A stretch of 64,000 nucleotides of DNA from Paenibacillus sp. 1011MAR3C5 (GTDB lineage Bacteria > Bacillota > Bacilli > Paenibacillales > Paenibacillaceae). The translations under genes were made by a program, and so were the position numbers. This document shows, in pieces, positions 8,478 to 17,358 of this stretch. The DNA is taken from assembly GCF_003591485.1 (NCBI RefSeq), contig NZ_QZCF01000010.1, forward strand, positions 62,001 to 126,000. Direction: 5' to 3'. The notes below the pieces were generated by a model. The model had not been told where the DNA came from. It ran no database searches and was given only the letters and a program-made list of their open reading frames with translations. Positions within the stretch are counted from its first letter, which is position 1, and each line of letters starts with the position of its first letter.

Positions 8478-9143
8478 TTATCCGGCATGCATGCCTACAA
8501 GCGATCGGAAATCAAGCTTAGCTAGCGACTCTGCATAGATATAACGCGCTTCTTGGTCAAAGGTAAGCATCTGCGTCAGCGGGTTGGGCACAATTACACA
8601 AGACATGCCTGCCGCTACTGCTGCTCTGGCGCCATTAGGAGAATCCTCGATGGCAATCGCTTCTTCCGGCTCGACGCCAAGCTTCTCCATCGCCTTCACA
8701 TACAACTCCGGATCAGGCTTCACCTGGCTCACATCATCCGCTGTGCAGATGACCTCGAAATAATGGCCAATGCCTAGCGCATCCAGATGCCGGTCAATCC
8801 AATCACGCCCGGAGCTGGAGGCAAGTCCGATTCGAAGGCCCGCATCCTTAGCCAGCTTCAAGTAATCCAGAATGCCTTCGCGAACGACTTCTTTCGCCAA
8901 CAGAGTAGAGTGATCATTATGAATCTTCAAGCGGAATTGCTCCTTGTCGATCTGCAGGCCCAGCTCTGTCATCAGATACTCATAAGGATTAAAGGTATGG
9001 TTATTCGTGCCTACGCACTCCGAATATTGATCGATTGTCAGATCAACGCCATGCTCCTTGTAGGCATCTCGGAAAGCATAGAACCAAGGTGTCTCCGTAT
9101 CAAGAATAGTTCCGTCAAAATCAAAAATCATAGCTTTAATCAT
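8478..9143 (-). CDS. HAD-superfamily hydrolase, beta-phosphoglucomutase-like
   Basis: A 221-residue subfamily I HAD phosphatase, probably acting on a small phosphorylated metabolite in the cytosol. Catalytic motif I is DFDGTILDTE (nucleophile and acid/base Asp near residues 8 and 10), motif II is LASSSG, the motif III lysine lies in VKPDPELY, and motif IV is IEDSPNG. The ATG at 9143 is preferred to 9164 because GAGAGGAG lies between them at proper spacing. The IF-3-like gene follows. Substrate is not predictable; relatives include YhcW and PgmB types. Confidence 0.88.
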   Translation of the reverse strand: MIKAMIFDFDGTILDTETPWFYAFRDAYKEHGVDLTIDQYSECVGTNNHTFNPYEYLMTELGLQIDKEQFRLKIHNDHSTLLAKEVVREGILDYLKLAKDAGLRIGLASSSGRDWIDRHLDALGIGHYFEVICTADDVSQVKPDPELYVKAMEKLGVEPEEAIAIEDSPNGARAAVAAGMSCVIVPNPLTQMLTFDQEARYIYAESLAKLDFRSLVGMHAG

Positions 9144-9489
9144 AGGTGTGCTCCTCTCCAGCATCTCGCAATCGTTATGTTATCAAGACGGTAGCATGAC
9201 AAAATAGGTACGTCAAGCCAAGCCCTCCAGCATAGCCGCCAAACACAAAACTGATTCCCTTCAAGAATATTGGCGACATCCATTGATAAAACTGTGATGG
9301 ATACGGATTCTAAGAGCGATGACATAGGTCCCTATATTTTTTTAAAAAAAGAAAAGGGACTGTCCAATAAGGCGATATAGTTGTGCCGCACACCGCTAAT
9401 TGCGCCGAAAGTACGGAATTGTCCGGAATTAATGGCTAGATAACTAAGGAACGCCCCGCTCTAAAGTGAAAGACAACTAAAAGCCAAAG

Positions 9490-9525
9490 ATGGCGGTGCA
9501 GAGATAACACCCCTGGCACCGCCAT
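9490..9525 (-). terminator. Terminator of the DHA2 efflux gene
   Basis: ATGGCGGTGC / GCACCGCCAT with a 16-nt loop, 108 nt past the stop of the MFS gene that ends at 9633. The rest of 9165-9632 is AT-rich with no supported gene. It contains GTGCCGCACACCGCTAAT (9392-9409), which recurs in altered form near 60332. Confidence 0.55.
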
Positions 9526-9632
9526 TTCTTCATGTTCGCCGATTCACATTTATCAAGTGAGATGTCACTACGAGCTCTAATTCATCCTTCTATATTCATT
9601 CCGTTCATTCACTCCATTAATTATTGCCCATG

Positions 9633-11177
9633 TTAATGGGATGCGTGCTGCCCCTCTTCCCCCTTCGCAATGGCCGACAGGTCCAGCTTGCTTCTGCCCA
9701 TAAAGAAGGCTACGAGGAGCGCAAGCACCGCAGGAATCGCCGCCAGGGCGAACGTCAAGGTAATCGACGACGACAATGCGGTCGTGATCGTATCCAATAC
9801 TTCCGCCGGGAAGCTTGCGCGCGACTCCGGCTTCAGCAGCTCTCGCGGATCGCCGAAGGCCATATCGCCTCCGCCCTGTGCCCCGCCCGCAGCGAACGCA
9901 TCCGCCAGCTTATTCGTAAACGCATTGCTCTGGATGATGCCAAACACCGTAATGCCGACCGTCATGCCGAGCGAGCGGATAAACGTAAGCGTCGAGCTCG
10001 CCGTGCCGCGCTGCCTTGTCGAGATGCCGTGAATAGCTGCATTGCTGAGTACCGAGAACGATGCGCCAATGCCAAGGCCGATCAGGATCATATACAAGGT
10101 CACTTGCAGGCGGCTCGACTCTGGCGACAAGGTCGTTACGAGCAGCGTACCGATGACCAGGAGGATCAGAGTCGACACCATAATGTTCCGATACGGAATC
10201 TTGGTCATCAGGAAGCCGCCGAACGATGCGGTAACCACAGAACCCACCATCATAGGCAGCAGCACTAAGCCGGAGTTCGTTGCGGTCCCGCCAAGCACAC
10301 CCTGAACAAAAATCGGGATATAGACCGACGCGACGATAAATGCCGCACCGCTGAAGAATGAGGTCAGAATGCTCGTGGCATACACGCGGTTTTTGAACAG
10401 TCCATACGTAATAATCGGTTCCTTCGCTCTCGTCTCGACATAAAGGAAGATCGCAAGCAGAACAGCGCTCGCCGCGAACATCCCAATAATCTCCCAAGAC
10501 CCCCAAGGGAACGTCTTCCCGCCGAGCTCAAGGCCCAGCATGAGACCGACAACCGCACCGATTAGCGTAGCGGCGCCCAGCCAGTCAATCGGCTGCTTCG
10601 ACCTGTCATGCGACTCTTTGTAAAAGAAAGCAATCATACAGAAGGCAATCACACCAAGCGGCAGGTTAATATAGAATACCCATTGCCATGCAATATGGTC
10701 GGTAATGTAGGCGCCGAGCAGCGGACCGAATATGCTGGACATGCCGAATACTGCGCCGAACAAGCCTCCCAGCTTGCCGCGGGATTCCAGCGGCACTGCG
10801 TCGAACATGATTGTGAATGATGTGGGGATCAGCGCACCTGCGCCAATGCCTTGAATGGCCCGGAAGAGAGCCAGTTCTGTGATCGTAGACGCTGTACCGC
10901 ATAGCGCCGAACCGATCATAAAGATAATTAAACCGAATACGAAGAACCGCTTCCTGCCGTACATATCCGACAGCTTGCCGAAGATGGGCATGCCCGCCAT
11001 CTCCGCTACCATGTAGGCGGAAGTGACCCATACGAACTTATCTAGTCCGCCCAGCTCCCCTACAATATTGCCCATTGCCGTAGCGACGATCGTATTGTCC
11101 ATCGACGCCATCAGAATGGCGAGCAATAGTCCGGCAATGACGATGCCGAGACGATTTTTTTGTTGTGATGCAGACAT
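9633..11177 (-). CDS. MFS multidrug efflux pump, DHA2 (EmrB/QacA) family
   Basis: A 514-residue proton-driven exporter with about 14 hydrophobic segments, typical of DHA2. TM1 carries MASMDNTIVATA, motif A reads GKLSDMYGRKR and motif C is near GPLLGAYITDHIAW. The start at 11177 (MSASQQKN) follows AGAGAGG; the track start at 11201 adds eight polar residues with no Shine-Dalgarno. Likely substrates are lipophilic drugs or cations, but the sequence does not say which. No dedicated regulator is adjacent: upstream on the same strand lies the bactofilin operon, ending at 11233. Confidence 0.9.
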   Translation of the reverse strand: MSASQQKNRLGIVIAGLLLAILMASMDNTIVATAMGNIVGELGGLDKFVWVTSAYMVAEMAGMPIFGKLSDMYGRKRFFVFGLIIFMIGSALCGTASTITELALFRAIQGIGAGALIPTSFTIMFDAVPLESRGKLGGLFGAVFGMSSIFGPLLGAYITDHIAWQWVFYINLPLGVIAFCMIAFFYKESHDRSKQPIDWLGAATLIGAVVGLMLGLELGGKTFPWGSWEIIGMFAASAVLLAIFLYVETRAKEPIITYGLFKNRVYATSILTSFFSGAAFIVASVYIPIFVQGVLGGTATNSGLVLLPMMVGSVVTASFGGFLMTKIPYRNIMVSTLILLVIGTLLVTTLSPESSRLQVTLYMILIGLGIGASFSVLSNAAIHGISTRQRGTASSTLTFIRSLGMTVGITVFGIIQSNAFTNKLADAFAAGGAQGGGDMAFGDPRELLKPESRASFPAEVLDTITTALSSSITLTFALAAIPAVLALLVAFFMGRSKLDLSAIAKGEEGQHASH

Positions 11178-11232
11178 AAATTCGCGACCTCTCTTCTTCA
11201 TCTACTATCAGACTCTTTACGAGTCGATTCTT

Positions 11233-11898
11233 TTATACGCGATACTCTGATTGCGCCATGGCATTGCCGCTCTTCTCGTAAGAATCGCGATATTCAACCC
11301 TGCCAATAACGCAGCCTTGTCCGATCCGGACCGTATTGCCGCGAACAACATCCGCAACCGTATGCTCCAGATCAAGCCGGTCGCCTTCGATCAGACCGGC
11401 ACGCAGCTCCGCAATGGAATCCTGCTGGAACAGCTCTTTGAACAGAACGCCTCTGCTTCTGCGAACCGTAACGAGCCCGCCTACAACTTCACTGACCCTA
11501 GAAGGGCCATAGAGCTTGATCAGCGTTTGCCCGGCATTCACGCTGCCGCCCGATACGGCTCCGCGCAGCTCCAGCTTCTCGGCTTCAATGGCTCCTTGGG
11601 AAGTCAGATGCCCGGACATGCGCACCTGATTCCCGCGGAAATTCCGCCCCAGCCGCAGCTCACCTGTACCCCGCAAGCTTCCGCAGCTCATCGGGCCGTC
11701 TACCAGCACCTCACCGGTAAACTTCAAGTATTCGGAATCCAGGCTCCCTTTAATATGCGAAGTCCCCGTCAAATAAAACCCTTCGCAAGCCACATCACCT
11801 GCCAGGATAGCATCGCCGGTAATCCGGACGCGCCCGAAGCGGCCGCCAAGCGACTCTGTATCGCCAACCAGTCTGACATCATGCAGCTTTTCAGCCAT
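11233..11898 (-). CDS. bacF: Bactofilin-like polymer-forming protein, BacF type
   Basis: A 221-residue protein of the polymer-forming cytoskeletal (bactofilin-like) family. It is built of short beta-helix strands with regularly spaced glycines (for example VRITGDAILAGDVACEGFYL and VLVDGPMSCGSLRGTGELRL). In B. subtilis the YhbE/YhbF (BacE/BacF) pair has been linked to flagellar hook and filament assembly. The ATG at 11898 follows GGGAGGAG and overlaps the end of bacE by 8 nt (ATGGCTGA), a coupled start. Its C terminus (TVADVVRGNTVRIGQGCVIGRVEY) matches that of bacE, so the two are paralogues. Confidence 0.85.
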   Translation of the reverse strand: MAEKLHDVRLVGDTESLGGRFGRVRITGDAILAGDVACEGFYLTGTSHIKGSLDSEYLKFTGEVLVDGPMSCGSLRGTGELRLGRNFRGNQVRMSGHLTSQGAIEAEKLELRGAVSGGSVNAGQTLIKLYGPSRVSEVVGGLVTVRRSRGVLFKELFQQDSIAELRAGLIEGDRLDLEHTVADVVRGNTVRIGQGCVIGRVEYRDSYEKSGNAMAQSEYRV

Positions 11899-12604
11899 AC
11901 GTTCTCTCCTCCCTTCCAATCTCGGCATCTGGATGCCTGGTTAATTGGTCTCGATATTCCACACGTCCGATTTTGCACCCTTTTCCGATGATCACCCGCT
12001 GTCCCCTTACAATATCCGCATGCGTATATTCAAGCTGGATGTCGTCACCTTCAATGACATGCGCGACCAATCTTGTCTCACTGCCCGGTATGATCCACTT
12101 GAGCAGCCACTTCCAGCCACTGCCGCGAAGGCGGCGTACGCGAATCGACTCTCCTCCAATCTCGCCGGCTCTGCTCTCCATATGAGAGAGGCCCAGCTCC
12201 ATCTCGCCCGCGTTTAGCAGACCTTCCACTTTCAAAGCGCCTTGCAAATGAACCTTCTCTGCCTCCACGTTACCGTCAGCCTTGAGGATGCCGCTGATCT
12301 TGATGGACTCCGCAAAGACATGGCTTTCCGCCTTCACGATTCCGTTGATGTTAATCATACGCCCCTTAAGGACACCTTCAATGTTAAGCTTTCCGTCAGC
12401 CCTCAGTTCAGGCGTATCCATGCTGCCTTCAACCGTCAACACGCCATTCACCCTGGCCGCAGAAGCAACCCCCACATCTCCTGCAATCCGTCCGACGCCA
12501 TCGACATGCACATGCTCATACGTGCCTCCAACAGCACGAATGACCCCGTTCATTCTAAGATTCGGCAGGCCTCTCGGCCAAGTATGCTGCTCTTCCCTGT
12601 ACAT
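11891..12604 (-). CDS. bacE: Bactofilin-like polymer-forming protein, BacE type
   Basis: A 237-residue bactofilin-family protein, middle gene of the operon. Repeated beta-helix rungs are visible (GVLTVEGSMDTPELRADGKL, INGIVKAESHVFAESIKISG, GILKADGNVEAEKVHLQGAL). The start at 12604 (MYREEQHTW) follows AAGGAAAGGAGG with 7-nt spacing; the longer frame to 12772 is a shadow of yhbD. It probably co-polymerises with its paralogue encoded just downstream. Both keep a C-terminal HADIVRG...GKGCKIGRVEYRD segment absent from classical short bactofilins. Confidence 0.87.
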   Translation of the reverse strand: MYREEQHTWPRGLPNLRMNGVIRAVGGTYEHVHVDGVGRIAGDVGVASAARVNGVLTVEGSMDTPELRADGKLNIEGVLKGRMININGIVKAESHVFAESIKISGILKADGNVEAEKVHLQGALKVEGLLNAGEMELGLSHMESRAGEIGGESIRVRRLRGSGWKWLLKWIIPGSETRLVAHVIEGDDIQLEYTHADIVRGQRVIIGKGCKIGRVEYRDQLTRHPDAEIGREERTYG

Positions 12605-12621
12605 CGTACATCCTCCTTTCC

Positions 12622-13245
12622 TTATACCAATCGTTCGATGAGCTTCTCCGCCCAGTCCGTCATAGCCACCCGCGCGATCACCTTCACACCGCTGTCGAAG
12701 TACAATTCCGCAGAAGCGGATATCAGAGCAAATGAAGCGATCCCCATTCGTCTGATGAACACCAGCTCGCATGGCATCCCCTTGAAGGAAGGATAATGCT
12801 CGCGAAGCGTATGGATCAGCGCGTCCCCTTCCTCCATACTCATCTCGCCTGCCTTAAGCAAGGCATCCACTGTAAATAGATAAAGCATGTCTTGAAAGGC
12901 GTAGATCTCATTCCCGCTCTCCGTGCCGCTCCAGCGCTTCAACACCATATCCGACACGATGTTTCTCGCGGCGAACTCGCTTTTTCGCATTTCAATACCC
13001 GCTTGTTTGCCTGTCAGCTTATCGGCCAATTCATCCAGGGATAAATCATCCTTCAGATTTACAATCTTATCGATTCTCGCCAGTATTAGCTCCCGTGGAA
13101 AAAACGTCTCTTGTCCCGTAAAAGCAGACCTCCGGATGAACCACTCCTCCGGGATCAGCTGCTTCCTCTTCCACCGATAGAGCTGGCCGTAGGAGATACC
13201 CGTCGTCTCCAGCAGCTCCTTCTTGGATATGAGCTCAATCTCCAT
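12622..13245 (-). CDS. yhbD: YhbD-like MerR-type helix-turn-helix protein (DUF4004)
   Basis: A 207-residue protein with an N-terminal MerR-like DNA-binding segment (ISKKELLETTGISYGQLYRWKRKQLIPEEWF) and a helical C-terminal part. It is the first gene of the yhbD-bacE-bacF operon, the same order as in B. subtilis, and ends 17 nt before bacE. AGGAGG precedes the start with proper spacing. Its molecular role is uncertain: it may control the operon or act as an accessory to the bactofilins. Confidence 0.82.
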   Translation of the reverse strand: MEIELISKKELLETTGISYGQLYRWKRKQLIPEEWFIRRSAFTGQETFFPRELILARIDKIVNLKDDLSLDELADKLTGKQAGIEMRKSEFAARNIVSDMVLKRWSGTESGNEIYAFQDMLYLFTVDALLKAGEMSMEEGDALIHTLREHYPSFKGMPCELVFIRRMGIASFALISASAELYFDSGVKVIARVAMTDWAEKLIERLV

Positions 13246-13375
13246 TCATGCCCCTCCTGTCACAAAAACAGTGTAACATAACATTGTTACGCTCCAAATC
13301 GGTCTACAGACTGAGCGCACCTGCACCTATGGGTCAATCCTTGGCGTGCATCCATTCTCGTCTGAACATAACGCA

Positions 13376-13410
13376 AAAAACCCGACGTTACGCGATTGAA
13401 CGTCGGGTTT
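13376..13410 (-). terminator. Terminator of the potABCD operon
   Basis: AAACCCGACGTT / AACGTCGGGTTT with a 9-nt loop. On the minus strand it runs into TTTTTTGCG, a strong rho-independent terminator 67 nt past the potD stop. Confidence 0.9.
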
Positions 13411-13476
13411 AGAACTATTGTTTTAATTTCACCGAAGCTTTCACCCTCTCGCCGTTTCCATACAGGAGAATTGCGA

Positions 13477-14550
13477 TTACTTCCGATGCATCTTGAACTC
13501 CAGGAACAGCTCATTGTAATGCGACAGCATGCGTGGTCCCAGATTATCGTAAACCTCCAGTCGCTCTGTCAGCTCCTCGTCGGGATAAAACCGCTCGTCG
13601 CCAGATATATCCTCAGGCAGCAGGGCAAGCCCATCCTTGTTCGGTGTGGAATAACCGACATATTCGGCATTCAGCGCCGCAACCTCGGGGTCAAGCATAA
13701 AGTTGATGAACTGATGCGCGCCCTCCAGATTGCGGGCCGTCTTCGGAATCACCATGTTGTCGAACCACAGGTTAGAGCCCTCTTCCGGCACGATATAGTC
13801 AAGCGCTTCATTCTCGTCCATAATTTCCGACGCATCACCAGACCATACGAGTCCGGCTGCCGCTTCTTCATTCGCCATCAGCATCTTGATCTCGTCGCCG
13901 ACAATCGCCTTCACGTTCGGCGTCAGCTTCGACAGCTTCGCAAGCGCTTCTTGCAGATGCTCCTCATTCGTATCGTTCAGCGAATAGCCAAGGCTGTTCA
14001 GTCCCATGCCGATAACCTCGCGCGCGCCATCGAGCAAGAAGACATTGTTGCGCAAACTCTCGTCCCACAGATCATCCCAGCTATCGAAGGTTAGATCGCC
14101 GACCAGATCAGGATTGAAGACGATGCCGACCGTACCCCAGAAGTAAGGCACGGAATAGGCATTGTCGGGATCAAAGGACAGATGCATGAAGCGGGAGTCG
14201 ATATGCGACAGATTCGGCAGCTGCGAATGATCGAGCTCCAGCAGCAGATTGTCTTCCTTCATCTTGCTGATGGCATATTCGGATGGAATCGCCACGTCGA
14301 AGGTCGTGCCGCCCTGCTTGATTTTCGTCATCATCGCCTCATTGGAGTCGAAGGTTTGATAGATCACCTTAATGCCGGTCTCTTCCTCGAACTGCGCAAT
14401 CAGCTCAGGATCAATATAGTCGCCCCAGTTGTAGACCGTCAGCGTATTGCCTCCGGAGTAGCCAGCGCTGGAGTTCAATTGCGATGTCACATACATTAAG
14501 CCGAATGCGGCTAGAAAGACAAGCAGAAACGTACGGACTAGCTGGCTCAT
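13477..14550 (-). CDS. potD: PotD spermidine/putrescine-binding protein
   Basis: A 357-residue extracytoplasmic polyamine receptor. After an N-terminal membrane segment (residues 5-22) the family motif LTVYNWGDYIDPELIAQFEEETG is clear, as are TTFDVAIPSEYAISKM and FINFMLDPEVAALNAEYVGY. There is no lipobox cysteine, so it would be held by an uncleaved signal anchor or a cleaved Sec signal, not as a lipoprotein. It overlaps potC by 4 nt (ATGA). It is the last gene of the operon and is followed by a strong terminator. Confidence 0.95.
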   Translation of the reverse strand: MSQLVRTFLLVFLAAFGLMYVTSQLNSSAGYSGGNTLTVYNWGDYIDPELIAQFEEETGIKVIYQTFDSNEAMMTKIKQGGTTFDVAIPSEYAISKMKEDNLLLELDHSQLPNLSHIDSRFMHLSFDPDNAYSVPYFWGTVGIVFNPDLVGDLTFDSWDDLWDESLRNNVFLLDGAREVIGMGLNSLGYSLNDTNEEHLQEALAKLSKLTPNVKAIVGDEIKMLMANEEAAAGLVWSGDASEIMDENEALDYIVPEEGSNLWFDNMVIPKTARNLEGAHQFINFMLDPEVAALNAEYVGYSTPNKDGLALLPEDISGDERFYPDEELTERLEVYDNLGPRMLSHYNELFLEFKMHRK

Positions 14551-15353
14551 GCGCGCACCCCCTTGCCTGCCGGACGGTTGTTGCGGCGGTTAATAAAGTA
14601 GTAGCCGATCACCAGCAGCACCGTGAACAGGAAGATCAGCGTAGACAGGGCGTTGATCGACAGCGATACGCCTTGTCGCGCCCGTGAGTAGATCTCGACT
14701 GACAGCGTCGAGAAGCCGTTGCCCGTTACGAAGAACGTCACCGCGAAGTCATCCAGTGAATACGTTAACGCCATAAAGAATCCCGCGAAAATGCCGGGTT
14801 TGATATACGGCAGAATGACCTTCGTCAGCACTTGCCAGGAGCTTGCGCCCAGGTCGCGCGCAGCATCGAGCAGCGAGCCGCCCATCTCCTGCAGCTTCGG
14901 CAGCACCATAATGACGACGATCGGAATGCTGAACGCGATATGCGACAGCAGCACCGACACAAAGCCAAGCTGAATGCCCGCAATTGTGAACAGAATCAGG
15001 AACGATGCCCCGATAATGACATCAGGGCTGACGATCAAGACGTTGTTCAGCGTGAGCAGCGTGCCCTTCGGCCGGTTGCTGCGGATATAGTGGATCGCGA
15101 TGGCGCCCATGACCCCGATAATCGTCGAGATCGCAGCGGACAGCAACGCAATCACAAAGGTATTCAATACAATAATAAGCAGGCGTGTATCCTGAAACAC
15201 CTCGCCGTAATATTCCAGCGTGAAGCCTTCGAAGTTTCTCATGGCTCCGCCGCTGTTAAAGGAGTAGAACATCAGATAGAAGATCGGCGCATACAGGATG
15301 ATGAACACGGCGATCAGGTACAGGTTGGATAAGCGCCATTTACCTTTTGACAA
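14547..15353 (-). CDS. potC: PotC polyamine ABC permease
   Basis: A 268-residue inner-membrane permease with about six hydrophobic segments. It has the EAA-type cytoplasmic loop LLDAARDLGASSWQVLTKVILPYIKPG that docks on PotA. It pairs with PotB to form the channel. It overlaps potB by 14 nt and potD by 4 nt, so the four genes are translationally linked. Confidence 0.95.
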   Translation of the reverse strand: MSKGKWRLSNLYLIAVFIILYAPIFYLMFYSFNSGGAMRNFEGFTLEYYGEVFQDTRLLIIVLNTFVIALLSAAISTIIGVMGAIAIHYIRSNRPKGTLLTLNNVLIVSPDVIIGASFLILFTIAGIQLGFVSVLLSHIAFSIPIVVIMVLPKLQEMGGSLLDAARDLGASSWQVLTKVILPYIKPGIFAGFFMALTYSLDDFAVTFFVTGNGFSTLSVEIYSRARQGVSLSINALSTLIFLFTVLLVIGYYFINRRNNRPAGKGVRA

Positions 15354-16158
15354 TGTCGATCAGCCCTCGCTTTCGATTCCCGGTCAGCAGCATCAGAATC
15401 GCCATGGCGATGATGAGGAACACGGCGATGGTCGCCCCCATGCCCCAGTCCTGCGTCACAAGGAAATGCTGCTCGATCGCGGTGCCGAGCGTAATGACGC
15501 GGTTGCCCGCAATCAGTCTTGTAATCATGAAGAGCGACAGCGCCGGTATGAATACCGCCATGCAGCCCGCCTTCACCCCGTCAATCGTCAGCGGAAATAC
15601 GACGCGGCGGAACGTCATCCAGGGCGATGCGCCAAGGTCGCGCGCTGCGTCGATCAGTGTCGGATTCATTTTTTCCAGCGCGTTGTAGACCGGCAGAATC
15701 ATGAACGGAATGAAGATATAGACCGACACGAACACGAAGCTGAAGTCGGTGAACAAGATTTGTTTGGTGCCGATGCCCGTTACTTCCAGCACCGTATTGA
15801 CGAAGCCGTATGTACCGAACAAGCCGATGAACGCGTATGCCTTCAGCAGCAGGTTGATCCAGCTTGGCAGGATAATGAGCAACAGCCATAGCGCCTTATG
15901 CTTCGTCTTCGTAAGCAAGTAGGCCGTCGGATAAGCAACCAACAGCGAAAATAAGGTAATCAAAAAAGCGTACCAGAACGAGCTAAGCGTCATGCGCAGA
16001 TAGACCGGCGTAAAAAACTTCTCGTAGTTCTCGAATGTGAATTGCCCTTCCACATTAAAGAAGGAATAATACGCGATCAGCAGAATCGGCGCGATCACGA
16101 ACAAGACAATCCACAGCACATAAGGAACAAGGTACAGATTGCGGGCTCTAGCTTCCAT
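15340..16158 (-). CDS. potB: PotB polyamine ABC permease
   Basis: A 272-residue permease partner of PotC. The start at 16158 (MEARARNLYLVPYVLW) gives a normal first membrane segment; the track's extra 27 residues are the shadow of potA. The EAA loop reads LIDAARDLGASPWMTFRRVVFPL. The start lies 11 nt inside the end of potA. Together PotABCD should import spermidine and/or putrescine. Confidence 0.94.
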   Translation of the reverse strand: MEARARNLYLVPYVLWIVLFVIAPILLIAYYSFFNVEGQFTFENYEKFFTPVYLRMTLSSFWYAFLITLFSLLVAYPTAYLLTKTKHKALWLLLIILPSWINLLLKAYAFIGLFGTYGFVNTVLEVTGIGTKQILFTDFSFVFVSVYIFIPFMILPVYNALEKMNPTLIDAARDLGASPWMTFRRVVFPLTIDGVKAGCMAVFIPALSLFMITRLIAGNRVITLGTAIEQHFLVTQDWGMGATIAVFLIIAMAILMLLTGNRKRGLIDIVKR

Positions 16159-17266
16159 GGCTGTCCCCACCGCCGCTTTCCTCGTACGACTCCAGACGCT
16201 TGTCGAACTCCTCTTCCGTCTCGCCCAGACGCATGACATGGATCGCTTCCGGCTCGAACGTCAGGCCAATTCGCTCACCGACCGTCGCCTTGCGCGTTGA
16301 ATGGACTAGCCACTCATTGCCGGTGTCGTCATAACAGCTGATCTCGTAATGCACGCCCCGGAACAGCTGCGTGTCCACGCGCACCTGAAGCTTGCCGCTC
16401 TCATGCGATGTAATCTCCAAGTCCTCCGGACGGATGACAATATCGACCGTTTCCCCTTCACTAAGGCCTTGGTCGACACACTCGAACGTGCGGCCTGCAA
16501 TCTCTACTTCAAAGTCGCGCAGCATGCGGCCTTTAACAATATTGGATTCGCCGATGAAATCCGCTACGAAGCGGTTGATCGGCTCGTCATAAATATCCGT
16601 CGGCGTGCCGGACTGCTGGATCGTACCTTCGTTCAATACGAAGATTTCGTCCGACATCGCAAGCGCTTCTTCCTGGTCATGCGTAACGAAAATAAACGTA
16701 ATGCCCAGGCGGCGCTGCAGCTCGCGAAGCTCGTACTGCATCTCCGTTCTCAGCTTCAGGTCAAGCGCCGACAGCGGCTCGTCCAACAGCAGGATTTCCG
16801 GCTCGTTCACAATCGCGCGAGCGATGGCGACACGCTGGCGCTGGCCGCCGGACATCTCCGTAATTTCACGGTTCTCGTAGCCGCTCAAGTTGACGAAGCG
16901 CAGCGCTTCAAGCACCTTGGTTTTGATCGCGTCGTTCTTCAGCCCTTTGATGCGCAGGCCGAATGCGACGTTCTCGAACACATTGAGATGCGGGAACAGC
17001 GCATAGTCCTGGAATACCGTATTCACTTGCCGGTCGTTCGCAGGCACCCGGTTAATGACTTTGCCATTGAAATAGATGTTCCCCTTCGACGGCTCCGTAA
17101 ATCCGGCAATCAAGCGCAGAATCGTCGTCTTGCCGCAGCCCGACGGCCCTAGCAGCGTATAAAATTTGCCCCGCTGAATCTCAAAGCTTACATCCTTGAG
17201 TACCGCAGGGTCGTTATGGTCGTATTGTTTCGTCACATGCTCGAAACGAATGATCGTCTCTTCCAA
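16148..17266 (-). CDS. potA: PotA polyamine ABC ATPase
   Basis: A 372-residue ATPase that drives polyamine uptake. It shows Walker A GPSGCGKTT, Q-loop region VFQDYALFPHL, signature MSGGQRQR, Walker B ILLLDEPLSALD and switch FVTHDQEEAL, then a C-terminal TOBE domain (IVIRPEDLEI). I place the start at a TTG at 17266 (LEETIIRFEHVTK) because AAGGGG lies 9 nt upstream and family members begin there. An ATG at 17320 is the alternative and would add 18 unrelated residues. It begins 92 nt after the GGDEF-EAL gene and leads potABCD. Confidence 0.93.
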   Translation of the reverse strand: MEETIIRFEHVTKQYDHNDPAVLKDVSFEIQRGKFYTLLGPSGCGKTTILRLIAGFTEPSKGNIYFNGKVINRVPANDRQVNTVFQDYALFPHLNVFENVAFGLRIKGLKNDAIKTKVLEALRFVNLSGYENREITEMSGGQRQRVAIARAIVNEPEILLLDEPLSALDLKLRTEMQYELRELQRRLGITFIFVTHDQEEALAMSDEIFVLNEGTIQQSGTPTDIYDEPINRFVADFIGESNIVKGRMLRDFEVEIAGRTFECVDQGLSEGETVDIVIRPEDLEITSHESGKLQVRVDTQLFRGVHYEISCYDDTGNEWLVHSTRKATVGERIGLTFEPEAIHVMRLGETEEEFDKRLESYEESGGGDSHGS

Positions 17267-17358
17267 TCCCACCAGCCCCTTCGTCCTATATAAAAGAAAT
17301 CCATAGTGATTATACAGCATCTCCGCAAAAGGGCAAGTGGAAACCAAATAGTCGCCAT

